Source: JACJYC01 sp964558465 | GTDB lineage: Bacteria > Bacteroidota > Bacteroidia > Chitinophagales > Saprospiraceae | Assembly: GCA_964558465.1 (NCBI GenBank) | Contig: CAZLEF010000078.1 | Location: 1-33,759 of the forward strand | DNA length: 33,759 nucleotides | Reading direction: 5' to 3' | Position numbers and translations under genes: made by a program | Shown: one piece after another, positions 16,630 through 25,230 of the stretch | Layout of the letters: each line of letters opens with the position of its first letter | Numbering within the stretch: position 1 is the stretch's first letter | Notes under the pieces: model-generated | Told to the model about the DNA's origin: nothing | Seen by the model: the letters and a program-made list of their open reading frames with translations, nothing else | The model's database searches: none

Positions 16630-16651
16630 GAACTGAGCGAAGTCGAAGTTC
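16630..16651 (-). repeat. TTCGACnnCGCTCA hairpin element, copy 1
   Basis: Read on the minus strand, GAAC and GTTC flank the interior TTCGACTTCGCTCA. Together they form a short hairpin in the 75-base gap between the convergent lysS and ABC ATPase genes. The same interior with different complementary flanks occurs at 21768 and 29726. Confidence 0.55.
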
Positions 16652-16664
16652 AGCCCTTTCAGCG

Positions 16665-17288
16665 CTATTTCCAGTCGAGGATATTGATCTTCTGTTCACA
16701 AAAAACAAAATCAACCTCCACATTGGACGCCACGACAACCAGCCGGTCTTCCCGGGCGAAGTCGGCCATGAGTTGGTGGTACCATTTGACGCCTTGCGCG
16801 TCGAGGTTCGTGCTGGGTTCATCGAGCAGCAATACCGGGCTTTGGGCGCAAATCGCCAGGGCCAGTTTAAGCCGCTGTTTCATGCCGGAAGAAAAGTGAC
16901 GGAGTTGTTTTTGCCGTGCGGATGCAGGGAGGCCCAGTCTTTCCAGGAGGCGGGGGCCGTCCAGGCCATTGGCCAGCGGTTGAAATTTCTGGTGGAAACG
17001 AATGGACTCAAGCAAGGTGAATTCCTCGATCAGTTCGATATAAGGGGCGGCGAAGGCGGTCAGCCGGAATATTTTTCCCACTTCGACAGGGGCGTTGTGC
17101 CGGCTAAAGCTGATTTTGCCTGCGGAGGGGGTTAGGTGGCCTGAAATTAATTTAAGCAAGGTAGATTTGCCCGTGCCGTTAGGGCCGGTAACGGCATAAG
17201 GTTTGCCTGCCTGCAGTTCAAGATGGACATTTCGGAGTATCCATTCCCAGCGAAACCTTTTGCCGACGCCGGCCAGATCAATCCTCAT
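16665..17288 (-). CDS. ABC transporter ATP-binding subunit, lipid A operon-linked
   Basis: This 207-residue stand-alone ATPase has Walker A GPNGTGKST (35-43), a degenerate signature FSSGMKQR (132-139), Walker B LLLDEP (153-158) and the D-loop TNLD (160-163). The switch (H-loop) histidine is replaced by asparagine (ASN at 187-189), and the Q-loop glutamine region reads AAPYIE. It resembles CcmA-like small ATPases. Its start overlaps the end of lpxA by 11 bases, so the two are translationally coupled. No membrane partner is next to it; a permease must be encoded elsewhere if it drives transport. A link to envelope lipid traffic is only suggested by operon position. Confidence 0.85.
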   Translation of the reverse strand: MRIDLAGVGKRFRWEWILRNVHLELQAGKPYAVTGPNGTGKSTLLKLISGHLTPSAGKISFSRHNAPVEVGKIFRLTAFAAPYIELIEEFTLLESIRFHQKFQPLANGLDGPRLLERLGLPASARQKQLRHFSSGMKQRLKLALAICAQSPVLLLDEPSTNLDAQGVKWYHQLMADFAREDRLVVVASNVEVDFVFCEQKINILDWK

Positions 17289-18096
17289 ACAAGCCGCTTC
17301 CGTTTAGCGATTGGTACCCCCTCACGACCCCGGCTTCGGCTTCCCGGATAAAAGTGAGAATATCCTCTCTTTCCGGAGTGGGTTCGATGTTCTCTTCGAC
17401 CTCCTGGATCGCTCTGGAAAGATTATACCCTTTGACAAAGAGGATCCTGTAAATTTCATGGATATGGTTGACCGTCTCCGGTTTAAAGTGACGCCGGTTG
17501 AGGCCGACGGCATTGATCCCGGCATAAGAAAGCGGTTCTCTGGCAGCCTTGATATAGGGCGGCACGTTTTTGCGCACCAGCGAACCGCCTGCAACAAAGC
17601 TGTGTTTGCCGATCCGGATAAACTGCTGGACGGCGACAAGCCCTTCAAGGATGGCATGGTCTTCGATTTCGACATGGCCGGCAAGGTTGACGTTGTTGGC
17701 CAGAATAACCTTGTCGCCGAGAATACAATCATGCGCAACATGGACGTAAGCCATCAGCAGACAATCATTGCCGACCACGGTCTTAAAGGAATCGTTGAAC
17801 TTGGTTCCCCGGTTCACCGTAACATATTCCCGGACTACGGTGTTATCACCAATAAAAACGTTGGAATATTCCCCTTCAAATTTCAGATCCTGGGGGATTC
17901 CGGCAATAACGGCGCCGGGGAAAATTTTGCAGTTTTTCCCGATTCTGGCGCCCTCGAATATGGTTACATTCGGACCAATCCAGGTACCGTCTCCTATGAC
18001 AACGTCCTTGTCAATGTAGGTAAAAGGCCCAACAGCAACATCTTGGCCAATTTGTGCCTCAGGATGGATTATCGTATGAGCATTAGATTGAATCAT
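17278..18096 (-). CDS. lpxA: Acyl-ACP--UDP-N-acetylglucosamine O-acyltransferase
   Basis: The 272-residue cytoplasmic enzyme performs the first step of lipid A synthesis, adding a 3-hydroxyacyl chain from ACP to UDP-GlcNAc. The left-handed beta-helix hexapeptide repeats fill residues 1-190 (for example IHPEAQIGQDVAVGPF, VVIGDGTWIGPNVTI). Key motifs are GIPQDLKF (66-73), VREYVTVNRGT (88-98) and YVHVAHDC (117-124), in which His122 corresponds to the catalytic His125 of E. coli LpxA. The C-terminal helical part ends in RGYQSLNGSGLYED. It starts one base after the stop of lpxC/fabZ and overlaps the ABC ATPase gene at its end. Confidence 0.97.
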   Translation of the reverse strand: MIQSNAHTIIHPEAQIGQDVAVGPFTYIDKDVVIGDGTWIGPNVTIFEGARIGKNCKIFPGAVIAGIPQDLKFEGEYSNVFIGDNTVVREYVTVNRGTKFNDSFKTVVGNDCLLMAYVHVAHDCILGDKVILANNVNLAGHVEIEDHAILEGLVAVQQFIRIGKHSFVAGGSLVRKNVPPYIKAAREPLSYAGINAVGLNRRHFKPETVNHIHEIYRILFVKGYNLSRAIQEVEENIEPTPEREDILTFIREAEAGVVRGYQSLNGSGLYED

Positions 18097-18097
18097 G

Positions 18098-19486
18098 CTA
18101 TGAGCGCTTAACGATTTGAGCAGTTAATTCGGCTTCCGAAACGATCTTGTTTCCAACGTATGCAGTGGCGGCCATCTGGCAGATCCCTCTGCGGATGGGC
18201 GCCAAAAGTTCCATTTTGAACAACACGGTATCTCCGGGCACTACTTTTTGCTTGAACTTGGCGTTTTCAATTTTCAGAAAGTAAGTATCCCAGTTTCCGG
18301 GGTCTTCTACCGTAGATAAAGCGAGGATACCGCCGGTTTGCGCCATTGCCTCGATCTGAAGCACGCCGGGCATTACCGGATTATTGGGGAAGTGGCCCTG
18401 GAAAAAATATTCGTTGAAACTTACATTTTTCACGCCAACCACATGCCGGTCGGAAAGTTCGATGATTTTGTCCACGAGCAAGAAGGGATACCGGTGGGGC
18501 AGCCACTGGGCAACCTGAACGGAATCCATCAGCGGGGGCATATCGGGGTCGTATTTGGGTTTAGCTCCCAACTTGCGTTGTTCCATGGATTTTCTTTTGA
18601 GCAATTTGGTGAATTCCACATTTGCCGAATGACCGGGTTTGGTAGCGATGATTTTGCCCTTGATCGGCGCCCCCAGAAGGGCAATGTCCCCGATGATGTC
18701 CAGCAATTTATGCCGGGCCGGCTCATTTTTGAAAAACAGTTTATCGGCATTCAGAATACCTTCCTGGCTGACCGGAATGGATTCAAGCCCGAGTTTGGCA
18801 GCCAGTATTCTGAGTTCCTCACCGGCAACATGGCGATCGCTGATGACGATGGCATTGTTGAGGCTGCCGCCTTTGATGAGGTTGCGTTCCAGCAAGGCCT
18901 GAATTTCATGGAGGAAAACGAATGTCCGGCAAGGCGCAATTTCCTTTTCATAATCTTCCCAGCGGGATAAGGTGGCGTATTGCTGGCCCAACACTTCCGT
19001 TTTGAAATCGATCAGGGTAATGACTTCAAAATGATCGGAAGGAATGGCGATCAGTTCGGCCCCGGTTTTCTCATCCCGGTAGGCGATGGGCTCCTCTACT
19101 TCAAAATATTGCCGTTCAGCACTCTGTTCTTCGATGCCGGCTGCCTTCAAAGCCTTGACAAACTCAATGGCGCTGCCATCCAGGATCGGGGCCTCAGGGC
19201 CGTCGATGGCGATCAGAGCGTTATCGACCTGAAGGCCGGACAAGGCGGATAAGACATGTTCTACCGTGGAGATGGTGGCGTCGTTGACCTTGAGGGTAGT
19301 CCCCCGGTCGGTAGAAATCACCCGGTTTACATCTGCGCTGAATACAGGTTGGTTTTCGAGATCGGTCCGCTGAAATTTATATCCATGGTCTTCGGGGGCA
19401 GGCATAAACGTCAGGGTTGCCTTTTGACCGGTGTGCAATCCTATTCCGGACAGGCTGACAGGCTCCTTGATCGTACGTTGTTTCAT
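18098..19486 (-). CDS. lpxC/fabZ: Bifunctional UDP-3-O-acyl-GlcNAc deacetylase / 3-hydroxyacyl-ACP dehydratase
   Basis: This is the LpxC-FabZ fusion typical of Bacteroidota. Counting from the chosen start, LpxC spans about 1-300 with the zinc and catalytic residues EH (76-77) in VEHVLSAL, HKLLDIIGD (His259, Asp263) and GHSANV (His286). FabZ follows at about 318-462 with LPHRYPFLLVDKI, the catalytic His365 in GHFPNNPVMPG and Glu379 in VLQIEAMAQ. LpxC makes the committed step of lipid A; FabZ dehydrates 3-hydroxyacyl-ACP in fatty acid elongation. I chose the ATG at 19486 because family members begin close to KQ-T-IK; an in-frame ATG at 19504 would add six residues, with a TAATTTTA box (19506-19513) right against it. 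Both activities compete for hydroxyacyl-ACP. Confidence 0.96.
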   Translation of the reverse strand: MKQRTIKEPVSLSGIGLHTGQKATLTFMPAPEDHGYKFQRTDLENQPVFSADVNRVISTDRGTTLKVNDATISTVEHVLSALSGLQVDNALIAIDGPEAPILDGSAIEFVKALKAAGIEEQSAERQYFEVEEPIAYRDEKTGAELIAIPSDHFEVITLIDFKTEVLGQQYATLSRWEDYEKEIAPCRTFVFLHEIQALLERNLIKGGSLNNAIVISDRHVAGEELRILAAKLGLESIPVSQEGILNADKLFFKNEPARHKLLDIIGDIALLGAPIKGKIIATKPGHSANVEFTKLLKRKSMEQRKLGAKPKYDPDMPPLMDSVQVAQWLPHRYPFLLVDKIIELSDRHVVGVKNVSFNEYFFQGHFPNNPVMPGVLQIEAMAQTGGILALSTVEDPGNWDTYFLKIENAKFKQKVVPGDTVLFKMELLAPIRRGICQMAATAYVGNKIVSEAELTAQIVKRS

Positions 19487-19658
19487 TTCGTTTGGTCTGA
19501 ACATCTAAAATTACTTGGTTTAAAACAAGCTTGGTTAATGATTGGTTTACGGTTGAATCCATCACAGGTAACAGATTGAGGCGCACTATTCAGGTTCTCC
19601 TGTTGTGGTTGGTCGGGGCAATAACGCCGGCGAAATTCAAACTGTACAACCGGTGAAA

Positions 19659-20693
19659 TTATTTTTCATCCGGTGTTATTGCTTTTTGAAGTTGGTGAAT
19701 CTGGCGGTAAATTTCGGGCAATTTTTTGAAAACTGCATACGCTCTTATATAATCGTTGTAGGGAATAGCCGGAGAACCGAATAATGCAGTTCCGGGCGTT
19801 TCAATATTGGAGGCCAGTCCGCTTTGCGCCTGAACCTGGGTGCCCGGGGCGATCTTTAAGTGTCCGGCAAAACCTGCCTGGCCGCCGATCCGGCAATTTT
19901 CGCCTATTTTTGTGCTGCCTGCAATTCCGGCCTGTGCTGCAATGACGGTGTTTTCACCGATCTCCACATTGTGGGCCACCTGGATCAGGTTGTCCAGTTT
20001 TACGCCTTTCCGGATGATGGTTGAACCCAGTGTTGCCCTGTCGATGGTGGTATTGGCGCCGATTTCCACCCAGTCTTCCAGCACGACATTGCCCAGATGC
20101 TGGATTTTCCGGTAAGACCCATCCTCCTGAGGGGCGAACCCGAACCCGTCTGCGCCGATAACCGCATTGGCCTGGATGATGCAGTTTTTCCCGATCTTGC
20201 AATCCTTTAATATCCTTACACCGGGAAAAATAACGGAATGATCGCCAATTTCCGCATTTGGGCCGATAAAAACCTGCTCGTGGATCCAGACCTGGTTGCC
20301 GATCCTGGCGCCGGCCGAGATCACGGTGAACGGGCCGATGTTCACCCCGGCGCCGATGTTTGCTGTTTCGTGCAAGTCGGCTTTTCCGGAAATTACGGGA
20401 GTTCCTTTTGCACCCTGGCCGAATTGCTGGGTTAACAAGGCAATAGAACTATAAACGTTGTCAACCCGGATCAGTGTGGCCTTTACAGGCTGGCGGGGGA
20501 CAAATTCATTTCCAACCAACAAAATAGAAGCGCTGGTGGTATACACATAGGGTTCGTATTTCGGATTCCCTAAAAAGGAAATGGTGCCCTCTCCTCCAAC
20601 TTCAATGGGGCTGGGCATTCCAACAAACACATTGGGGTCCCCCTCGACCGTTCCGTTCAAAAGTTTGGCTAGTTGACTTGCTGATAGTTGCAT
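19659..20693 (-). CDS. lpxD: UDP-3-O-(3-hydroxyacyl)glucosamine N-acyltransferase
   Basis: The 344-residue enzyme adds the second hydroxyacyl chain in lipid A synthesis, to the amine freed by LpxC. It has the N-terminal uridine-binding domain (about 1-100, with TISFLGNPKYEPYVYTT), hexapeptide repeats of the left-handed beta-helix (about 103-310) and a C-terminal helix. Diagnostic motifs are GADGFGFAP (180-188) and VAHNVEIGENTVI (239-251), in which His241 is the catalytic histidine. It heads the operon lpxD - lpxC/fabZ - lpxA - ABC, with a 154- to 172-base gap to lpxC. The start is fixed by the family N terminus (MxLxAxQLAxLLxGxVEGD). A -7-like box lies only four bases before the ATG. Confidence 0.96.
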   Translation of the reverse strand: MQLSASQLAKLLNGTVEGDPNVFVGMPSPIEVGGEGTISFLGNPKYEPYVYTTSASILLVGNEFVPRQPVKATLIRVDNVYSSIALLTQQFGQGAKGTPVISGKADLHETANIGAGVNIGPFTVISAGARIGNQVWIHEQVFIGPNAEIGDHSVIFPGVRILKDCKIGKNCIIQANAVIGADGFGFAPQEDGSYRKIQHLGNVVLEDWVEIGANTTIDRATLGSTIIRKGVKLDNLIQVAHNVEIGENTVIAAQAGIAGSTKIGENCRIGGQAGFAGHLKIAPGTQVQAQSGLASNIETPGTALFGSPAIPYNDYIRAYAVFKKLPEIYRQIHQLQKAITPDEK

Positions 20694-20697
20694 GGGG

Positions 20698-20705
20698 CAA
20701 AGTTA
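20698..20705 (-). promoter_or_regulatory. Candidate -7 box of lpxD, implying a leaderless or near-leaderless transcript
   Basis: The minus strand reads TAACTTTG, then CCCC, then the lpxD ATG. A TTTG lies 23 bases upstream of the box, at the long end of the accepted spacing. If this promoter is used, transcription would begin at or within a few bases of the start codon. Confidence 0.4.
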
Positions 20706-20796
20706 GCAAAAAAGCAATAACAATGACCCAAACTTGAGGAATGCCATTGTTTGCAAGCCCTGAATTTGAGGAACCGGCGGCAGGAAACAGCAAATG

Positions 20797-20814
20797 GGCT
20801 GGAGAAAAACAGCC
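20797..20814 (-). terminator. Weak hairpin after the phosphoesterase gene
   Basis: GGCTG (20797-20801) pairs with CAGCC (20810-20814), 12 bases beyond the phosphoesterase stop on the minus strand. The stem is only five pairs and no T-run follows, so this is a weak call. Confidence 0.25.
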
Positions 20815-20825
20815 GGGTACTGGCT

Positions 20826-21746
20826 TTATTTTATGCCTGCTAACTTATTTAATGGAACAAATTCCAGATCGAGCAATTTTTTGCTTGGATAATGCCGGAA
20901 TACCAACACTTTGTCGGGGTCGAAATTGGTTACGTATGCCGGCGCATGTTTCGGGTCGAGGCTGTTATTGATCCCGGAGCCCAATATCCGGATACCTTCA
21001 GGTGTGCGAAAATTGAACTGTTTGGCTTTGGTTCCCATATCGCCGCCTGCCAGGATCACCTGGACCCCTCGTGCCTGCACTTTGGTCAGCATCGGATAGA
21101 CCCAATCTGTAAAAAGACGGGTGGAATCGCAAGCAATGGCGGGGTTGGGGTAATTGGCGTTAAAGGCTTTTGCTGGCTGGCCGCCGGGGCCGAGCACCTT
21201 GTCGGCCAGCAAGGCGTGGTGGTGTAAAATGACCAGGTGCGACGCTTGCCGGATGGTATCGCAGACCGAACGGATCATAGCCAGTTGGGCTTCTTTTTTT
21301 TCGCAGTTTTCCTGTGGCGGCGCCGAGGGGTAGAACCAGAAATAATTGGTATTCAGCACCATAAGGCAAATTCCTTCAACCCAGGTTGTATAAAAAGACG
21401 GCCTGCCCGTATAAGATTCAATCCATTCCTGGCGGCCGTCCAGAATGTCGTGGTTGCCAATCGCCCAGTGGGTTGCCGGCGAATCCAGGTTGAAATGGGA
21501 ATCAAGGTACCGCAAGGTTTGTTCATTTTGGGTGGTACGGCTGCAAATATCGCCGCCCAACCAGATCTGGTCAAAAGATCGGAAGTCGACCTGCTCCAGC
21601 CTTGGGTCAATCCGGTCCCCTTGGTTCCAATCGTAGGTATGTCCCAGGAAAAGGTATTCGAAGGCTGTTTCTTCTTTATGGTATTGACACCCCATCAGCG
21701 TGAATAAAAACAGCAGGGTCGATGCAAAACACAATTTTTTTTTCAT
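20826..21746 (-). CDS. Lipoprotein metallophosphoesterase (calcineurin-like)
   Basis: The 306-residue product has a lipoprotein signal peptide with lipobox LMGC ending at Cys20, so it is anchored in the envelope. The metallophosphoesterase signature is visible in order: GGDICS (64-69), GNHD (97-100), LHHHALL (174-180) and GGDMG (234-238). These place it in the calcineurin-like hydrolases with a two-metal centre. The first motif, normally D-x-H, is FLGHTYD here, so one ligand may be supplied differently. The likely reaction is hydrolysis of a phosphoester outside the cytoplasm; the substrate is unknown. It lies downstream of the coiled-coil membrane gene on the same strand, with a repeat-filled gap of 154 bases, and 132 bases upstream of lpxD. 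Confidence 0.8.
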   Translation of the reverse strand: MKKKLCFASTLLFLFTLMGCQYHKEETAFEYLFLGHTYDWNQGDRIDPRLEQVDFRSFDQIWLGGDICSRTTQNEQTLRYLDSHFNLDSPATHWAIGNHDILDGRQEWIESYTGRPSFYTTWVEGICLMVLNTNYFWFYPSAPPQENCEKKEAQLAMIRSVCDTIRQASHLVILHHHALLADKVLGPGGQPAKAFNANYPNPAIACDSTRLFTDWVYPMLTKVQARGVQVILAGGDMGTKAKQFNFRTPEGIRILGSGINNSLDPKHAPAYVTNFDPDKVLVFRHYPSKKLLDLEFVPLNKLAGIK

Positions 21747-21767
21747 CCTGATATCATTGTTCCTATT

Positions 21768-21839
21768 GGCCTCTTCGACTCCGCTCAGAGGCCTCTTCGA
21801 ACCGACCTCCGCCCCTGCCCCGAAAGGCAGATAAACCTA
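21768..21839 (+). repeat. Composite intergenic repeat, copy A (TTCGAC hairpin plus two further blocks)
   Basis: The gap between the phosphoesterase start and the coiled-coil gene stop holds a hairpin GGCCTC (21768-21773) / GAGGCC (21788-21793) around an interior beginning TTCGACTCCGCTCA. It is followed by TCCGCCCC at 21808-21815 and GGCAGATAAACCTA at 21826-21839. The same three blocks recur in order and at similar spacing at 29726-29815, the third with 12 of 14 bases identical. Confidence 0.6.
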
Positions 21840-21900
21840 TGAGTCGGACAAGCCTGACCCCTTTTACCCGCCGAAGCCTTGGCGCAGGAGGGGACCAGTT

Positions 21901-22566
21901 TTAATCAATTTCACGCGTCATTTTTTCGAGCTCTGCCAGCAAAGTTTCAGCCTGGTGAAGGTCGGCGCTTTGAAACATCCTTTCCGACAAACTTTCAATG
22001 GTTTCCAGCACGAGCACATCCGATTCAACTTCCGTGCGCAATTCCTCCATGCCTGCAAGGTCGTCAAAATGGTTCTCCCGCATCTTTCGCAGTTTTTCCT
22101 TTTTTTCTTCGAGGGACTGGGCGAGTTTGTGCTGGTGTGTGATTTTTTTCAGTTTGAGTAGGGCGGATTCAAAAAAAGCAATTTTGGCATCCCGGAGTTT
22201 TACTTCCTTTCCGAAACCCTCGATGAGGCGTTCCAATTCTTTTTTTTGTACGGAGGTGGTAGCGCTGTTGTTGATCTCTTTGGTGAGTTCGTCAATCTGG
22301 GTTTGAGCCTCTTGCCGCTCTTTCTGATTTTTTGATACCTGTACCTGACAATACCGGATCCGTTTTTCAATTTGCCCGGGCGCACTTTTTTCATAGGCCC
22401 GCTGTTTAAAGATCTCAGAAAGGATATACCAAAGGAACAGGCCGATCGCAATAGCAATCAGGATCAGCAGGAAGTACCGGATCAACGGAGCATAACGGAC
22501 CACCCACCATAACCCGAATAAACCAATGAGGATCAGGATTAAAAGATTCTGTTTCTTTTGGGCCAT
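21901..22566 (-). CDS. Two-helix membrane protein with long coiled coil, unknown function
   Basis: I do not recognise a named family. The 221-residue product has a hydrophobic N terminus with two closely spaced membrane helices (about 8-25 and 29-50), then a charged region from about 55 to the end that is almost entirely helical and rich in Lys, Glu, Gln and Leu, as in a long coiled coil (QIDELTKEINNS, LEEKKEKLRKMRENH). Topology would place the coiled coil in the cytoplasm. It may organise an inner-membrane assembly, but nothing in the sequence names a partner. The start is supported by a TAnnTTTG box 25 bases upstream. Confidence 0.7.
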   Translation of the reverse strand: MAQKKQNLLILILIGLFGLWWVVRYAPLIRYFLLILIAIAIGLFLWYILSEIFKQRAYEKSAPGQIEKRIRYCQVQVSKNQKERQEAQTQIDELTKEINNSATTSVQKKELERLIEGFGKEVKLRDAKIAFFESALLKLKKITHQHKLAQSLEEKKEKLRKMRENHFDDLAGMEELRTEVESDVLVLETIESLSERMFQSADLHQAETLLAELEKMTREID

Positions 22567-22590
22567 CGTTCCGAATCGTTATTTATATGG

Positions 22591-22620
22591 CAAATATAGG
22601 AAAATTAACCTTCCCTGAAA
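22591..22620 (-). promoter_or_regulatory. Candidate promoter of the membrane coiled-coil gene
   Basis: On the minus strand TATATTTG (22598-22591) is an exact -7 match, with TTTC (22620-22617) 18 bases upstream as an imperfect -33 element. The box lies 25 bases before the ATG at 22566. Confidence 0.42.
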
Positions 22621-22686
22621 TACGGTACTATTTCCTTCCACTCCGCGCAATTGTATTAATTTTACAGGAAATACATCCGAATAAAC

Positions 22687-25224
22687 ATGATGGTACGGTT
22701 ACTGCTTACGGGGCTTTATTTATTGGTTTTATTCACTTCCGGGAAAAGTCAGCATGCGGCCATTGTCCGGGAAATTGAGGTTTCCATGGCGGAATTGTAT
22801 CGGCAGGAAACCTTTAACGGGGCGGTATTGATCGGTGAAGGCGACCAAGTCCTGCTCGAACTTTACCTGGGAAATGACCGGGCTCAACCCGGAAATTCCA
22901 TTTCCTCCGGCCTTCAGACAAAGCTCCACACCGGCTCTGCCTTTAATCTGGCGTCGGTTTCCAAACAATTTACCGCCACGGCAATCCTGCTGTTAATGGA
23001 AGAAGGAAAACTCGACCTTGACGACCCACTGGATAAACACCTGCCAGGGCTCCCTTTCAAAGGCGTTACCATCCGGCGTTTGCTGACGCATACTTCGGGC
23101 ATTCCGGAATATTTTGAACCCGCGCAGCGTTATTTCCCACTCAACCATACCATTACCAGTCGGGATATTCTGGCCCTTTACCGGAAAAAGCAACCAGCCT
23201 TTGATTTTAATCCAGGGGATCGGTACGCATACAGCAATACCAATTATGTTTTCCTGGCCCTCATCGTCGAGGCCGTTTCAGGGAAATCATTTGAATCCTT
23301 CCTCAAAGACCGCATTTTCCGGCCACTCGGTATGAAAAATACCCAGGTTTACCACCTGAATATGCCGGAATCACCAGCAGGCCGGGTTTTTGGTATGAAA
23401 AGATCATCCGGCAAATATTACGCCGACGACCTCACCCATTTTGACGGGATCGTCGGCGATGGCAACGTTTACTCTACGGCGCGAGACCTTTTCCTCTGGT
23501 GCCAGAGCCTGACGGACCGGCGCTTGCTGAAAGAGGAAACGCTGAAACAGGCCTGGTCGCCTGTGAAGCTCAACAGCGGGGCTGCCCACCCCTACGGCTT
23601 TGGGTGGGGCATGGAAACGGATAACCCTGGGGTAGTTTCGCATACCGGATCCTGGGCAGGATTTAAAAACTGGCTTCGGCTGGATACCCGGACCGGATTA
23701 ACCGTTGTTTTGCTGGAAAGCGCCGGAAATACCATCGCTCGAAAATCCATTGCAGATATCCTGAAGCGGAAAGAGGCCAACGCCCGGAATAGTGTTTTGA
23801 TCCATAACGTACAGATTGTTGATGGCAGCGGGAATAGAGCCTTCACAGGGGCGGTACGGATAAAAGGCGACCGGATTGCAGAGGTCGGCCGTTTGGATTC
23901 TTTTCCCGGAGAAATGGTTGTCGATGGGAAAGGCCGGGTATTAACGCCCGGGTTCATCGATACCCATAGCCATCACGATTGGGATTACGAGTCGGATACA
24001 GGCGTCTTACCTGCGGTCAGCCAAGGCATTACTACGATTATCATCGGTCAGGACGGAGGAGGACAGTTCCCTTTATCCGGATACTTCCAAAAACTTGAAA
24101 AGGCGCCGGCTGCGGTCAATGTCGGGTCTTTTGCGGGTCATAATACACTTCGATACGCCGTTTTGGGGAATGAAGACTTTCGGCGGATCGCCACCCCGGA
24201 AGAGGTCGCTGAAATGGAATCCTTGCTCCAGCGCGAATTGGATGCGGGCGCCCTGGGCCTGTCAACAGGGTTGGAATACGATCCGGGTATTTTTTCCAAC
24301 ACGGAGGAAGTGCTGGCCCTGGCCAAAGTGGCTGCCCAAGCGGGGGGGCGGTACGTCAGTCATATGCGGAGCGAGGATGTTGACCTGGAATCTGCGATGG
24401 AAGAATTGCTCTATATCGGCCGGGAAGCCGGAATACCGGTCCAGATCAGCCATTTCAAAATCGGAATGAAAGGAAAATGGGGGATGGCCACCGATCTGAT
24501 CGCCTGGCTGCAAGGCGCGAGAAATGATGGGATACGGGTCAGCGCCGATATCTATCCTTATGAGTACTGGCTTTCGACGCTAGAGGTGTTGTTTCCCAAA
24601 CGCGATTTTACCAACCGGGTCAGCGCCGAATTTGCCCTTCGCGAATTGGCGCCTCCCGAAGGCATGCTCATTGCACGTTACGAAGCCCAACCCGAGTACG
24701 TAGGCCAGACTATCGCCCAGATTGCCGCAAAGGCCGGCGAAGAACCGGCAACTGCCTATATGCGGTTGATCGCCACAGCGAATGAGAAAAAAGCAGGCGA
24801 GGCGGTGATCGGTACTTCCATGACCGAATCCGATATTGAAACCCTGATGGGGTGGGCCCATACCAATATATGTTCCGACGGTTACGGCGGGGGTATCCAT
24901 CCCCGCGGATACGGCGCTTTTCCCCGGGTTTTGGGCCGGTATGTCCGGGAGCGAAAGACCATGAGCCTGGAAACGGCCATCCATAAAATGACCGCCCTGG
25001 CTGCGGAAAACATGGGATTGAAAAACCGGGGGCTGGTTGCGCCCGGATATTTTGCCGACCTTGTCCTGTTAGACCCGGATACCGTGCAAGACCGCTCAAC
25101 GACCCGAAACCCTCACGAGTTGTCGGAAGGGATCGACAAAGTTTGGGTGAACGGCGTTTTGGTTTATGAAAACCGGCAGGTTACGGAGGCGAGGCCGGGG
25201 ATGGTTTTGAAGCGGGGACAATGA
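22687..25224 (+). CDS. Fusion: beta-lactamase-type serine hydrolase + N-acyl-D-amino-acid deacylase
   Basis: The 845-residue product has a signal peptide (to about residue 21) and two enzymes in one chain. Residues 30-360 are a class C beta-lactamase/DD-peptidase-like hydrolase with SVSK (catalytic Ser90, Lys93), YSN (182-184) and HTG (319-321). Residues 368-845 are an amidohydrolase of the D-aminoacylase type: PGFIDTHSHHD (421-431, metal-binding His427 and His429), SHMRSED (558-564), ISHFK (587-591), CSDG (729-732, with Asp731) and the typical HPRGYGAFPRVLGRYVRE. The position of the bridging cysteine in classical D-aminoacylase (GNCG) reads GQDG (454-457). The pair could cleave D-residue-containing peptides or amides and then release the D-amino acid in the periplasm. 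Only the two domain assignments are certain. A TAATTTTA box at 22657-22664 is a weak promoter candidate. Confidence 0.88.
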   Translation: MMVRLLLTGLYLLVLFTSGKSQHAAIVREIEVSMAELYRQETFNGAVLIGEGDQVLLELYLGNDRAQPGNSISSGLQTKLHTGSAFNLASVSKQFTATAILLLMEEGKLDLDDPLDKHLPGLPFKGVTIRRLLTHTSGIPEYFEPAQRYFPLNHTITSRDILALYRKKQPAFDFNPGDRYAYSNTNYVFLALIVEAVSGKSFESFLKDRIFRPLGMKNTQVYHLNMPESPAGRVFGMKRSSGKYYADDLTHFDGIVGDGNVYSTARDLFLWCQSLTDRRLLKEETLKQAWSPVKLNSGAAHPYGFGWGMETDNPGVVSHTGSWAGFKNWLRLDTRTGLTVVLLESAGNTIARKSIADILKRKEANARNSVLIHNVQIVDGSGNRAFTGAVRIKGDRIAEVGRLDSFPGEMVVDGKGRVLTPGFIDTHSHHDWDYESDTGVLPAVSQGITTIIIGQDGGGQFPLSGYFQKLEKAPAAVNVGSFAGHNTLRYAVLGNEDFRRIATPEEVAEMESLLQRELDAGALGLSTGLEYDPGIFSNTEEVLALAKVAAQAGGRYVSHMRSEDVDLESAMEELLYIGREAGIPVQISHFKIGMKGKWGMATDLIAWLQGARNDGIRVSADIYPYEYWLSTLEVLFPKRDFTNRVSAEFALRELAPPEGMLIARYEAQPEYVGQTIAQIAAKAGEEPATAYMRLIATANEKKAGEAVIGTSMTESDIETLMGWAHTNICSDGYGGGIHPRGYGAFPRVLGRYVRERKTMSLETAIHKMTALAAENMGLKNRGLVAPGYFADLVLLDPDTVQDRSTTRNPHELSEGIDKVWVNGVLVYENRQVTEARPGMVLKRGQ

Positions 25225-25230
25225 TTGGGT

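Noticed and set aside
17311..18111. Plus-strand open frame of 266 codons
   Set aside because: Antisense to lpxA, which has clear hexapeptide repeats and catalytic His; a codon-bias shadow.
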